Shown piece after piece: positions 54,463 to 64,000 of a DNA stretch of 64,000 nt; position 1 is the first letter of the stretch, and each line of letters starts with the position of its first letter. This stretch comes from Balamuthia mandrillaris (lineage: Eukaryota; Discosea; Longamoebia; Balamuthiidae), in assembly GCA_031835245.1 (NCBI GenBank), contig JAVKOQ010000042.1:197001-261000 (forward strand). The letters run 5' to 3'. The notes beneath the pieces are model-generated. The model did not search any database, was not told where the DNA came from, and worked only from the letters and a program-made list of their open reading frames with translations. The position numbers were made by a program, and so were the translations under genes.

Positions 54463-55870
54463 GTAGAAGAGAGAAGAGAGAGAAAGGAAGAGGGGAGCTC
54501 ACTTGTATCGAAGACGTGAAAGTCTGTGGAAGAACTATCACCGCCTAGCAAATAGAGCAAGGTTTTGCCTACAAGATTCAAGGTATGGCCAAGTCGTGGG
54601 GTTGGGGTAGAGCCTTCTGTTGTAGGATCCACATCATACCACTGCATAGTCTCTGTAAAGAAAACGAGAGAAGATTAGCGATCTTCCACTAAATTGAAAT
54701 ATTCAGATGGGGAGGTGCTGGTAAACCTAAATCCAAATAGTGAACATCAGAGAGTGGGCCAGAAGGTCCCTCTCCACCGAAAATGTACATATGGTTGCCG
54801 ACGATGTCTGCTCCAGCTCCATAGCGAGCTGGAATAGATCCACGTACCTCTGGTTGACTCCAAGTGAAGGTGTCTACACCCAAGAAGCAAAAGCAAAGAT
54901 GAAATGTCAGTTTAGGTTCTCTTGTCTTCTCTTTATGTCCATGTGTAGAGTTATATCAGAAGGAACCAACGTGGTTAACGTACCAACATCGAGAATGTGG
55001 ACGTCGCTAAAGCAATTTTTGCCGTCGCTACCGCCGTACACAACCATCTTTTTGCCGCATATGACGGCGTTGTGGGAATAACGAGCAGCGGGGGGAGTGC
55101 CCTGCGGCTTCACCACACTCCATTCATTCTTTCTGCTTTCTGGAATGGCAAGGTTAGGCCAGCCCAAGAGAAGTCCTTGCCCAAAAGAAAGCACTCACCG
55201 TTGACAAATAAATAGAGGTCGTTAAGGGGGCGGACCAGGTAACGCCCTCCAAAGATCAGAACCTTGTGCTCCGTCAACGACACCGCCGAATGTGCGCTTC
55301 TTGGCAGAGGTAAGGTACCAGTACACCTTGGTCGCGACCACGCATTGGTGCCTTTTGGTGCAGGGTGGAGAGGCGTGAGGGCCGAAATAGAAAATTATAA
55401 CAACGACAACAAGCAACAAACAAACAACATAAGACAACAACAAAAAACAAAAGTAGAATTGCAACGCACTGGCATTCAGCAGAAACGTGTCGTTAAATGA
55501 GTGGCTTTTGTCCTTGCCGCCAAAGATGAGGAGGTGGTCCTTGCCGTTGTTCTTTACTACAGAAGCAGAATGACCGTGGCGAGGTGTGGGAGGTTGTCCT
55601 CGTACGTCTACTTTATCCCACGACTTGAGTCCACCTAGTGATTATGTAGCCGCGCTGGTTAGTAAGGGATCAACGAACATTGGGAAGAAGTACTGCTACT
55701 AATTATTGGGTAAGAACGTTACCCGTGGCAAGCACAAAGACGTCGTCGGCGGCAGTGCCGTCCGCGTTAAGGCCCCCATACACGTAAATCTTATTTTCCA
55801 GGGTGGTGGCGCTGTGTTCGGTCCTTGGCAAGGGAGTGGCACCCCTCGCACGAGCTGCAGTCCAGGCCAT
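52369..55870 (-). CDS. Kelch-repeat plus long coiled-coil protein
   Basis: Kelch beta-propeller repeats in the first seven or so exons: MAWTAARARGATPLPRTEHS, NKIYVYGGLNADGTAADDVF, GQPPTPRHGHSASVVKNN and LLIFGGKDKSHSFND, KMVVYGGSDGKNCFSDVHIL, MYIFGGEGPSGPLSDVHYL, TLLYLLGGDSSSTDFHVFD. Then a Ser/Ala/Pro-rich linker (about 54250-53950) and roughly 500 residues of coiled coil (LEELQVKLKEAEKALAKQ to LASSEQKLSELDAVLSRL), ending LMGMGK at 52369. The combination recalls cell-polarity and actin scaffolds (Tea1-like Kelch/coiled-coil). The exon before MTDHWRFLPDLVEKIL is separated by an intron with GA/CT at about 54420-54460. Start ATG 55870. Confidence 0.86.
54420..54460. repeat. (GA)n microsatellite in a Kelch-gene intron
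   Basis: GA run on the plus strand, CT on the coding strand. Confidence 0.93.
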
Positions 55871-56377
55871 GTTGACGATAAGGCTCTTGTTGTGTTTTTG
55901 CGGTGGTTGTGGGTGCTGTTGTGCCCGCGCAACCTAACCTTTGTAACAGAAGCAGCAGTGGCGGCGGCGGCGCTGCTGAATTGAAATAATATTTGGCCAA
56001 AAATAAAAAAAATGCTAGCGTGGGTTACGGCAACCACCACCACAACCACAAAAAAAAAAAAACAGCAATAGACCCGCACCGCAATCTAACGTGGAAATGC
56101 TTGCATTTTTTTTTTTTGAACTTGGTGGTAGGGGTTGTGCCCCCATCCTGTGGACATGCCCAAGTGAGGCGATTGATAGTGGTCTGGGCTTCCACCACCC
56201 ATAACATGGCATGTAATATGATCTTTGCGCCGCCTTAGCAGGGATACTGACGACCTGGTCGCGCTGCGGTGACCTTCGTGACGACATGATTTTATTAAAA
56301 ATCGCCAAAGAAAAAACAACAGCCAGAAGCAAGCGGCGGCAGGGGAAGTGGTTCACTGCACTCCGAAAATTCACAAC
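55871..56377. other. divergent promoter region, 507 bp
   Basis: Between the Kelch gene start and the small basic gene start. Short A-runs and T-runs, no supported gene. Confidence 0.5.
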
Positions 56378-56981
56378 ATGGAAGCGCTCAAGGAAGGGCT
56401 GGCGGCCCTCCGCCCTACCCAACAAATAGTGCAAGTGCTACGGCAACGCGGCCAGCTCAACAGGAGAGACCTTTGGAATGAGCTCGTGCGGCAAAACACT
56501 TGTGGGTGTCTTCTGCTCACCTTTTTTTTGTATGTTTGTTGTGGGCCGTGCTAACGCGTAATCCAACCATAACGCCATCACCACCATCACCAAAAACAAC
56601 ACTAAACACTCAGCCATAAGGAGCAAGTTCCAGAGCAAAAAGATTTTGAGGTGGTTGCTACACCGGAACCGTGTGCAAAAAGTGAGCGTAGAGGGACAAA
56701 AGCGTCTGCTGTTCAAAGTTAACGAAGAAAACGAGGCCAAGGCACAGCGCAAAAAAGAGCAGAAGAGAAAATACGTGGAACTTACCCAGAGCGAAGTTCT
56801 GCGAAGGCAGCGACAATACGCCCTGCGCCTGGCCATGCAGCAGGGCTCTGTCAGGCGGTCTGAGGACGATCCCAACACCAGGAAGAATAGGGCTAGGGCC
56901 AAGCTTGAGGCCCGCGCTAAACTCGCCATGCAAACTCCGATGAGCCCCACCTCCTTAGACAATGCTTCCCCCTCCACATAA
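56378..56981 (+). CDS. small basic protein, possibly mitochondrial ribosomal
   Basis: Two exons. Exon 1 from ATG 56378: MEALKEGLAALRPTQQIVQV, then LRQRGQLNRRDLWNELVRQN. Exon 2 gives RSKFQSKKILRWLLHRNRVQ, KVSVEGQKRLLFKVNEENEA and a Lys/Arg/Glu helix, ending SLDNASPST at 56981. The pattern helix - LWNEL - SKxxxKxxLRWL - KR-L-F-KV looks like a small winged-helix subunit of the mitoribosome type, but I cannot name it. Intron with GT-AG at about 56501-56620. Tail to tail with EF-G, 170 bp away. Confidence 0.55.
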
Positions 56982-57151
56982 AGGTCTCTTCTTGTCTGTC
57001 TCTCTTATTTTTTGGTTGGTATCGTGTGTGTTATTTGTTTGGGGGCTTTTATTCCTTGTTCTGGTTGCAAATAGGAGATAGGCACTAGAGCAAAGCCTAT
57101 TCGGACGGACTGTCCCTGCTGCCGCAGCAACTCCTGGAACGGCTTCGGGGA

Positions 57152-60100
57152 TTACTTCCTAGTCTTGGAACGTTCTTCCTGATAAGCCTTGGCAAGGGCG
57201 TCTTGCACATCGCGAGGAACAGCGTCATGCCGCTTGTACTCCATAGAAAATTCTCCCTTGCCCTCCGTCAAGGAGCGAAGGTCCGTGGCATAGCCCACCA
57301 TTGCGCTCAGCGGCACCTCCGCTTCCAACACCACGTAATCCGTTAGTGTGCTGGAGTTGAGGATGAGACCCTTACGGCGATTCAGACCGCCTACCACCGT
57401 ACCCTGGAACTCGTGTGGCACTTGTACCTCCACTGACATAATAGGTTCCAGCAGGAAGGGATTAGCTGCCATCATTCCTTTTATCCCCATTATTCGTTTT
57501 TGGGTATTGGGTTAGTTCTATAGAAGCAGGCATGGCGGATCAAACAAACTTTGGGGCAATAAACGTACCCTGACGCATGGCATTGATGGTGCAGGTCTTG
57601 AAAGCAAGTTCACTGGAGTCGACTGGATGCCAGTTGCCGTCATTAATTACAACGCGCACGTTTTGCACAGGATGACCAGTCAGTGGACCTTTCTCTGCTG
57701 CTTCAAGAACTCCCTGTTGTTGATTAAGGATAATGAGAATCCAACATGGTTTTCAGCTTGATCGGCTTTGAGAGAGGGAAGGGAGAAAAGGAAATAACAA
57801 ACCTTTTCGCAAGCAGGTATGAAAGAAGGAGGGATAGAACCACCAATGGTTTCATTGATAAACTGTACGCGCTTGCCCTCTTTAGCCAGCTCCTCCGCGT
57901 CGAAATCGTCAAGGGGTTCCACATAGCCAATAACACGGGCATATTGACCCTGTCCACCAGTCTGCTTTCTATGTGTAAAGTCGAATTTAGCTTTGGAGCT
58001 AAGAGACTCTCTATAGGCAACGCGTGGTGGTCCTGTTTCGACGTCCACTCCGTACTCTCTGCGCATTCTTTCTGTATAAATCTCTAAATGCAACTCTCCC
58101 ATGCCCGAAAGAATGGTCTAAGGTCATCGAATTGCCCAAAGCGAAGCAAGATTGTGTTGATATAAGGTTTTTTCAGAAAAAAAAATGAATAAAAGGGAAG
58201 GACGAAACTAACCTCGTTTGTTTCTGGGTCAATGTGAACCTTAAAAGTAGGATCCTCCCGCTGGAACCGTTGGAGAGCCTTTCCCAGATTCTTGGCTTGT
58301 CCCTTATCTTTGACATGAATAGCCAGTGAAATAACAGGGTCTGGGATAAACATCGATGTCTGCCAATTCATTAGAAACACAAGGATCAGCTATTACATTA
58401 ACATAGGAAGAGAGAAATGGTTCCTACCATTGACCAATTGATGGTACCGTCTGTGAATGAAGTGCCTGAAGCACATTCCACTCCAAAAAGAGCACAAATC
58501 TCTCCGGCACCCACTTCATTAATTTCCTCCATGTCATCCGAGTGCATCCTTATGAGGCGAGGCACCTTCACTTTCTTTTGTGTGGCAGTATTTGTGATGG
58601 TGTCGCCTTTCTTCAACTGGCCTTGATAAATTCGCATGTAGGTTAACTGTCCAAAGCGGCTTTCTTCAAGCTTAAAAGCAAGACCCACAAACGGTTTCCT
58701 GAAGTCAGCAACTACAGCTACCTCCTTTTCGTTATCATTTAAATCCAAAGCCATATTTTTTCTGTGGCAATCTAAGTTAGAAGGCAGTTGAACACGAGGA
58801 TAGATATACGCACACTTCGGTTGGATTAGGCAAGAAGGATATAACGCCATCTAGCAGATCCTGGACACCTTTGTTCTTGTAAGCAGAGCCCATGAACACT
58901 GGTGTAAATTTGAGTTTAATGGTGGCTCGACGGATGGCTTGCTTGAGTTCCTCTTCGGTAGGCTCTCGTCCCTCGCTAATTACTGCTTCTGCAAGCTCAT
59001 CGTCCGCTTCATAAACAGCTTCTAGCAACTCCTCTCTCTTTTTCTTAGCCTCGGGTAGAAGTCCTTCCGGTATTTCTCTTTCTTTCACATATTCGCTGCA
59101 AGGTGGCAGTGATCATCAGCATAAAATTGATGTAAAGAAAAAATAGCGGCTAAGGAAAATAAAACAGAGAAGGGGAGAGAGAGGGGGGAGAGAGAGGGAG
59201 AGAGAGAGAGGGAGAGAGAGAGAGAGGAAGAGGAGAATAGACATACCCGGAGTTGCCTTCATAATAGTGAGCCTTCATACCAATTAAGTCTACAACGCCA
59301 CTAAGTTGAGACTCTATACCGACGGGGATCTGAACAGCAGCGCAAGGCACGCGAATCTTATTGCGGAACTGGTCGATAACTTTCCATGGGTTGGCGCCAA
59401 GTCTGTCCAATTTGTTGATGAAGGTAAGTCTGGGCACGTTGTAACGTTTCATCTGTCTGTCAACGGTTATTGTTTGACTCTGTACTCCAGACACGCCACA
59501 CAAAACCATAATGGCTCCGTCTAGCACCCTCAACGAACGCTCCACCTCTATTGTGAAGTCAACATGGCCAGGCGTGTCGATAATGTTGAGGTGGCAGTGC
59601 TTCCATCGCACGTAGGTGGCAGCGCTCTTAATCGTGATACCTTTTTGTCGTTCTAGCTCCATAGAGTCCATCTTGGCACCCACGCCATCCCCTCCTCTTA
59701 CCTTTGTTAGTGAACACTGTGAGCGAGGAGGTGTTGCGAGAGAGCCAACTAAAAACAAAAATCGTTGCGGAGCTCAAAAGGTAAAAGTTACCTCGTGTAT
59801 GGCTTGGATGCGGCCAGTGTAATAGAGAATCCTCTCTGTTAAAGTGGTTTTACCCGAGTCGATGTGGGCCGAGATACCTATGTTGCGAATATTTGCAAGG
59901 TCTTCTTGTAGCTTTGGGGGAAGGTGGTACGAGAAGTGGGGGTGGTTAGTCAATGTTGTAGTTAGATTGGCATGGGAAGAGCAAGGAAGAGCTACCCCTG
60001 GCGCAACACTCGAAAAATAACGTGCGGTCGTTCTGCGGAAGAACGGGAACCGGGCGCGAGGCGGAAAGCAAGTCCCCTGAGTTGCCTCTGCACTGCATAA

Positions 60101-60226
60101 GGCCGAACAGCTGTTGCTGCTGCGTAGTGAGGTCGTCTTCCCGCCCCCAAATAGACCGTCACCGCAGCTGTTGGCGGAACGAGAGCCCGCCCTACATGCT
60201 AACCTTCTCAAACCTGCCCACGCCAT
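57152..60226 (-). CDS. GFM1: mitochondrial elongation factor G (GFM1)
   Basis: Translocation GTPase of mitochondrial translation. A basic, Ser-rich, Arg-rich N-terminus ([20 protein letters not shown]) looks like a targeting peptide. G1: [21 protein letters not shown]2 region: [19 protein letters not shown]3: [21 protein letters not shown]4: [16 protein letters not shown]. Domain [22 protein letters not shown]; domain [22 protein letters not shown]; domain [22 protein letters not shown]; domain [21 protein letters not shown] and [20 protein letters not shown]. About ten introns; one at about 59165-59228 has a GA/CT tract. Start 60226; stop 57152. Confidence 0.94.
59165..59228. repeat. (GA/GGGA)n repeat in an EF-G intron
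   Basis: Purine tract on the plus strand, pyrimidine on the coding strand. Confidence 0.9.
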
Positions 60227-60385
60227 CGCTCCAGTTTCTTCTCTTTGCGGTGCACAATCAATCAGAGGGAGAGGGGTTGTTTGTTCAACAAACAGTTGCG
60301 GTGAGGTGCACTTGAGTGTGCGCAGTGGCGGTGGTGTTTTCTTTTGCCGAAATTAAAAAAAAGGGGAGAAAAAAGAAAGAACAGG

Positions 60386-60417
<32 letters not shown>

Positions 60418-60755
60418 CAACAGGGGGGTGAACAACAACCAACAACAAGTTCAACAGGTGTTGTGCCAATCACGTCACTCACATATGACCCCTCAGCCCT
60501 TTAGGTGAACCTTTGGCCCTCTTTCTCCATCCTTGTTGGTGGTGGTGGTGGTGGTTGGACTTTCTTGTTGGTTTCACTTCTCCAGTAGGAGGAGGGGGAA
60601 AATTGTCGGAGCGGGTTATGACGATGCTTTTGGGCTGCCTCACATGTTTCGTTAGCCTTCGTCGTCACTCCAGGTATCCCCCAGGTCACCACCTGCATTC
60701 TCCTAGGAGCGGTAATAAAGTTGGTGGTGACAAAGTGGTCAGCATATTGGTTGGG
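60227..60755. other. intergenic region between EF-G and ERCC8
   Basis: Holds (CAG/CAA)n at about 60388-60422, a (GGT)n run near 60537-60555, and no supported gene. Confidence 0.6.
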
Positions 60756-62582
60756 TTACACTATAGAACAAAGAATGCGAACCCCAGCAAGATGGCCTTC
60801 TTGGCCTTCCTCATCCTCGTCCTCATCAGGAGATGGCTCCCAATACAGTATTTGGTGATCACTGGCCCCTGAATACAGCTCCTGATTGGATTTGTTGTTG
60901 GTGCGGAAAGTGGAATGAGCATTTGGATTATTGGGGGGGGGGGTGCAAGACACCTGATTGTCAGGATGAAACACACAACAATTGACTGACTCATAATGAC
61001 CACTGAGCGAGTACACCTTTTCTCCAGTATGTGCAACAAACACTGCAATATGGGAACCATTAGGATGGTAGATGCGTGAGCCATTTGCCGATATACTAAA
61101 TTGGTTGCCACGCTGACTATTGTTCCGTGCCCCAGAGTAGTTGACGAGTGTGTTCTTTCCTGTGTTGCTATCCCATCTCCGCAAGCGGTTATCGCTACAA
61201 AGAGGAAATATATAATTGATGAGCATCCAGTAGGTTAACGGTAGGAAGGCTCAACGCACGTTCCGGATGTTAGCAAGAATAGTCCATCTGGCGTGAAGCA
61301 GAGGGAAGTAACGGAAGCATCGTGGGCAGTTGCAACTTGAGAGCTAATGCTTGGCTGCAGATTACGGTGACCGTGTGAGGATAGATTGGTTTGTCCAGTG
61401 GTGTTATGTTGATCCAGGCTCAACAAGCTTGTTCCTGCTTTTCTGATGTCCTAATTAGCGGAGAAGGACAAGATGTGGTTGTGTTAGGCGCAATAATAGG
61501 AATTCTTCTGATGGCAGCAACATTACTAGGTAATACGCACCCACAATCTCACAGTTTTGTCCACGGAACCGCTTGCCACAATGAACTCGTTGGCAGGCGA
61601 CCAGCCCACGCACCAAATAGGTGCCCTATGCCCTTTATCACAGAGGATCATTAGCAATAGCGCAGTCCTCATTTGTACCAACTCGAGAGGAAGTCAAGGA
61701 GTGTACCAATAAGACAGTGAGCGGAGCTACCAGAGGTGGGGTCACAAAGGCGAAGCTTGGGGTCTCCCGTTCCTGCTGCTACGAGGCAATGGCGAGTGGC
61801 GTGTGGGGCAAGGGAAATGGCGTATACCTTGCTTGGCAATTTGAACTTATAGACAACCTATGCCCAATTGGCATGCAAGCAAAGGAACATAAGAGGTGGG
61901 GTCACATTTTGCAGGAGGGGTAGCGACTCACCTGTATGGAATTAGTGTCCCACATGTTGAGGTTGTGGTCGAAAGACCCGCTGAAAAACATGCCTGTGTC
62001 ATGAGGATACCATTGCACACACGATACACCATACGTGTGGCACTGCCTGCTTGCCACCCAAAACGAAAACAAAAAATGGGGTTCGTTTGCCTCAAGGGAA
62101 AAGGGAGAGAGCAGCTCTTCGTACCTTCTTTTGGTAGTAAATAAGGGGCTGTAGGTTTTTTTAACCCAATCCGCCCTTGTTGTCTTTGGTTGGTACTCCT
62201 CCTCCTCCTCCTCCTCCTCCAGCTCAGCTGGCTCTGACTGTTGTTCCAGGTCATACACTGAAACAGTAGCATCAGTCGCCCCCGAAAGCAAACTGTCAAT
62301 TGAGCGTGGTGAGGGGGAACTGCCACAGAAACCACTGCCACAACACTTTGGTACTTACTATCTCCTTTCTACGGGATCTAGACTGAGAGAGTTAACAGGC
62401 CCCTGAGACAAAATGTGAGTGGAGTTGCACTACAGCACTCAACCACTACAAACCTCATGCTCGCTCAAAAACTCTTTGTCCCTGCTGGCGGTTATGCACA
62501 CCGTACGGTGTGCTTCTTTGGCACGACTTAGAAGCAGAGGAGGGTCCCACCCTATTTCACGGTTTAACAGGCAACGCAACAT
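60756..62582 (-). CDS. ERCC8: ERCC8/CSA WD40 repair protein
   Basis: WD40 substrate receptor of the CRL4-CSA ligase in transcription-coupled repair. Start [18 protein letters not shown], then FLSEHE spliced to [14 protein letters not shown] (matching the family's INTLDIEPVEGR), a Glu-rich insert, [20 protein letters not shown] and [10 protein letters not shown], then [60 protein letters not shown] and [15 protein letters not shown], very close to human CSA. Last codons run to the stop at 60756. At least six introns. ATG 62582 chosen because the other frame of the overlapping ATG does not lead into CSA sequence. Same strand as the SGT gene upstream. Confidence 0.93.
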
Positions 62583-62718
62583 CCATACATACAGCCGTCG
62601 GTCGGGACTTTGTGAGGCGGGCTTCTGTGGGGTCTGAACCCTTGTCTATTTTGCGGAGAGAAATAGCATCGTTTGTTTTTTTGTCTTGGCGCGTGTTTTT
62701 TTATTTTTAATGAAGAAG

Positions 62719-62785
62719 AAGCAAGAAAAAAGAAGAAGAAGAAGAAGAACAAGAAGAACAAGAAGAACAAGAAGAACAAGAAGAA
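62719..62785. repeat. (GAA)n/(AAGAAC)n repeat between ERCC8 and the SGT gene
   Basis: GAAGAA and AAGAAC units on the plus strand, just past the SGT stop codon. Confidence 0.9.
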
Positions 62786-62810
62786 GGGGGGAAGGGAGGA
62801 GGGCCACTCT

Positions 62811-64000
62811 TTAGTGCTTTTCATCAGTGGTGCTATCACGGGTGGCGCCGGCCTGGGGCCTGTTGCTGCCCATCTGTCCAAATAAGTTACCAAGGGCGCT
62901 TGGATCTCTCATCATATTCTGCGCCCTATGGCGATCAGCGTGAAAGGGAACACAACCACGTTAAAGTAAGGTGGTGATCTTGGGAGATTAAGGAAAGGAG
63001 AGATGGCAGTGGTACATGTTCATCATTGTGGGGTTGTTCATGAGCTGAGCAAATGAGGGCGAGGACATGAACTGCTGGGCCATGTTCACAAGATTTGGGT
63101 TCTGAAGAAGATCGCCAAGGTTGGGTGTTCCTCCTGCAAAGTTTGTCATAATCTCTTGATAAGTACTCGTTCAAGCCATGAAGCACTGGGAAGTACCTTG
63201 ATCACTTTGTGAGGCAAACTGCTGGGCCATTTGTTGGAGCTCTGGATTCTGAAGGAGACTTTCCAATCCCCCGAAGCCTTGTGTTTGGGCCTGCTGCGAG
63301 CTTGCAAGCTTCTCCTTACATAACTCCAGAGACTCCCTGTTTGCAGTATTATCTGGGTCCAGTTCCAGGGCTTTATTGTAGCCTTGGGCGATGGCCTCCT
63401 CATATCTCTCCAATGAAAACAAGGCAAAACTGCACGTACAAGAAATGAAATAGAAAAGAAACAAGCGTGGATCAGAGGACCATAAAACTCATTGATGTAA
63501 AAGAGCTCATATACCCTAGTCGGCTGTAGGCCTTGCTATATTTTGGGTCAATAGCAATTGCCTTCTCACAGTCTTGGATAGCTTGCTCGTGTTGGCCAAG
63601 GCGACTATGTACAGCAGCTCTTTTTGTAGAAATGAGCAAGTGAAACCACAACCACATGTGCACAAAAGAAGAAGCTAATCCACCTGTTGGAATAATAGAT
63701 AGCATTGCAAGGGTTCAGTTGGATAGCCTTGCTGTAAAGCGACAGGGCTTCTGCAAGTTCTCCGGAGGAAAGCTTCTCATTGCCTTTGTTCTTAAATGCT
63801 TCCGCTTGTATGACTTGCTCGGTGGATGGTGGTGGTGGTTGTTGATCCACTGCAGGAGGACTCTGTGCGCTACTGCTGAATTTCTGCACAAACTTCTGCC
63901 TCGCTAGTTTGAGACGCTGCGTGTACTCTAAACGAGGTTGGAGGAGGGAGAAGGCAATTGAGCATTTGGAAATAAATAATCCCTTCCCACTGCGGGTACG
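62811..64000 (-). CDS. SGTA: SGT-type TPR co-chaperone, N-terminus beyond the window
   Basis: Small glutamine-rich TPR protein that passes tail-anchored proteins and binds Hsp70/Hsp90. Three TPRs: [20 protein letters not shown] with [41 protein letters not shown] with [35 protein letters not shown] with [14 protein letters not shown]. Then a Gln/Asn/Met-rich C-terminal region ([58 protein letters not shown]), stop 62811 (STTDEKH). The SGT dimerisation domain would lie in exons to the right of the window; an acceptor at about 63927 opens the first visible exon. Introns near 63430-63515 and 63615-63690. Confidence 0.92.

Noticed and set aside
1469-62582. REV7, PARP and ERCC8 as a DNA-repair cluster
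   Set aside because: They lie tens of kilobases apart among unrelated genes on both strands; chance is enough.
1-64000. tRNA or rRNA genes, CRISPR arrays, operon signals
   Set aside because: No T-loop GGTTCRA box with a matching acceptor stem was noticed, and no spaced repeat array. The window is eukaryotic, so bacterial promoter and RBS calls do not apply.

Overview
The window is nuclear DNA of a free-living, gene-dense protist. Genes sit on both strands, separated by gaps of 40 to 1,300 bp. Most are cut by short GT-AG introns of about 50 to 200 bp, and many introns carry CT/GA microsatellites. The protein set (DENN, RhoGEF, coactosin, Kelch/coiled-coil, SNAREs, long low-complexity tails) suggests an amoebozoan of the Acanthamoeba/Balamuthia type. 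That assignment is inference from gene style, not proof.

Layout. 1-2.4 kb: 3' part of a DENN-domain GEF and a REV7/MAD2L2 HORMA protein (+). 2.4-5.5 kb: an LRR protein with a C-terminal papain-like Cys/His/Asp segment (-). 5.8-10.8 kb: the accessory island, with a Crinkler-like RecB-nuclease/kinase gene (-) beside a decayed piggyBac transposon (+) and a small piggyBac-like inverted-repeat remnant. 10.9-14.7 kb: an intronless, GC-rich MTAP/PNP-family gene (+), RNA polymerase III subunit RPC8 (-) and the Golgi SNARE GOSR1 (+). 14.8-18.8 kb: XRN2/RAT1 (-). 19.8-23.7 kb: a protein of four tandem calpain C2-like modules and an unknown protein (both -). 24.1-30.0 kb: Vti1 SNARE (+), CFD1/NUBP2 (-), ATG8 (+), cytosolic Phe-tRNA synthetase alpha (-). 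30.7-38.4 kb: a His/Ser/Pro-rich orphan and a giant coiled-coil IQ-DH-PH RhoGEF (-). 39.0-41.8 kb: a ubiquitin ligase joining RBR-type RING1-IBR to a MYCBP2-type RING-Cys-relay catalytic end (-). 42.5-43.8 kb: a two-domain coactosin/ADF-H protein (-). 45-52 kb: a C4 zinc-binding coiled-coil protein (+), a PARP (-) and an acidic nuclear-looking protein (+). 52.4-64 kb: Kelch/coiled-coil protein (-), a small basic protein (+), mitochondrial EF-G (-), ERCC8/CSA (-) and an SGT-type TPR co-chaperone (-, runs off the right edge).

Most genes are unrelated housekeeping neighbours, arranged as alternating head-to-head and tail-to-tail pairs; there is no operon logic. The best leads are the RBR/RCR hybrid E3, the LRR-peptidase protein, the Crinkler-like gene next to piggyBac, the microsatellite intron with duplicated splice-site sequence in the transposase, and the strong strand bias of intronic pyrimidine tracts.
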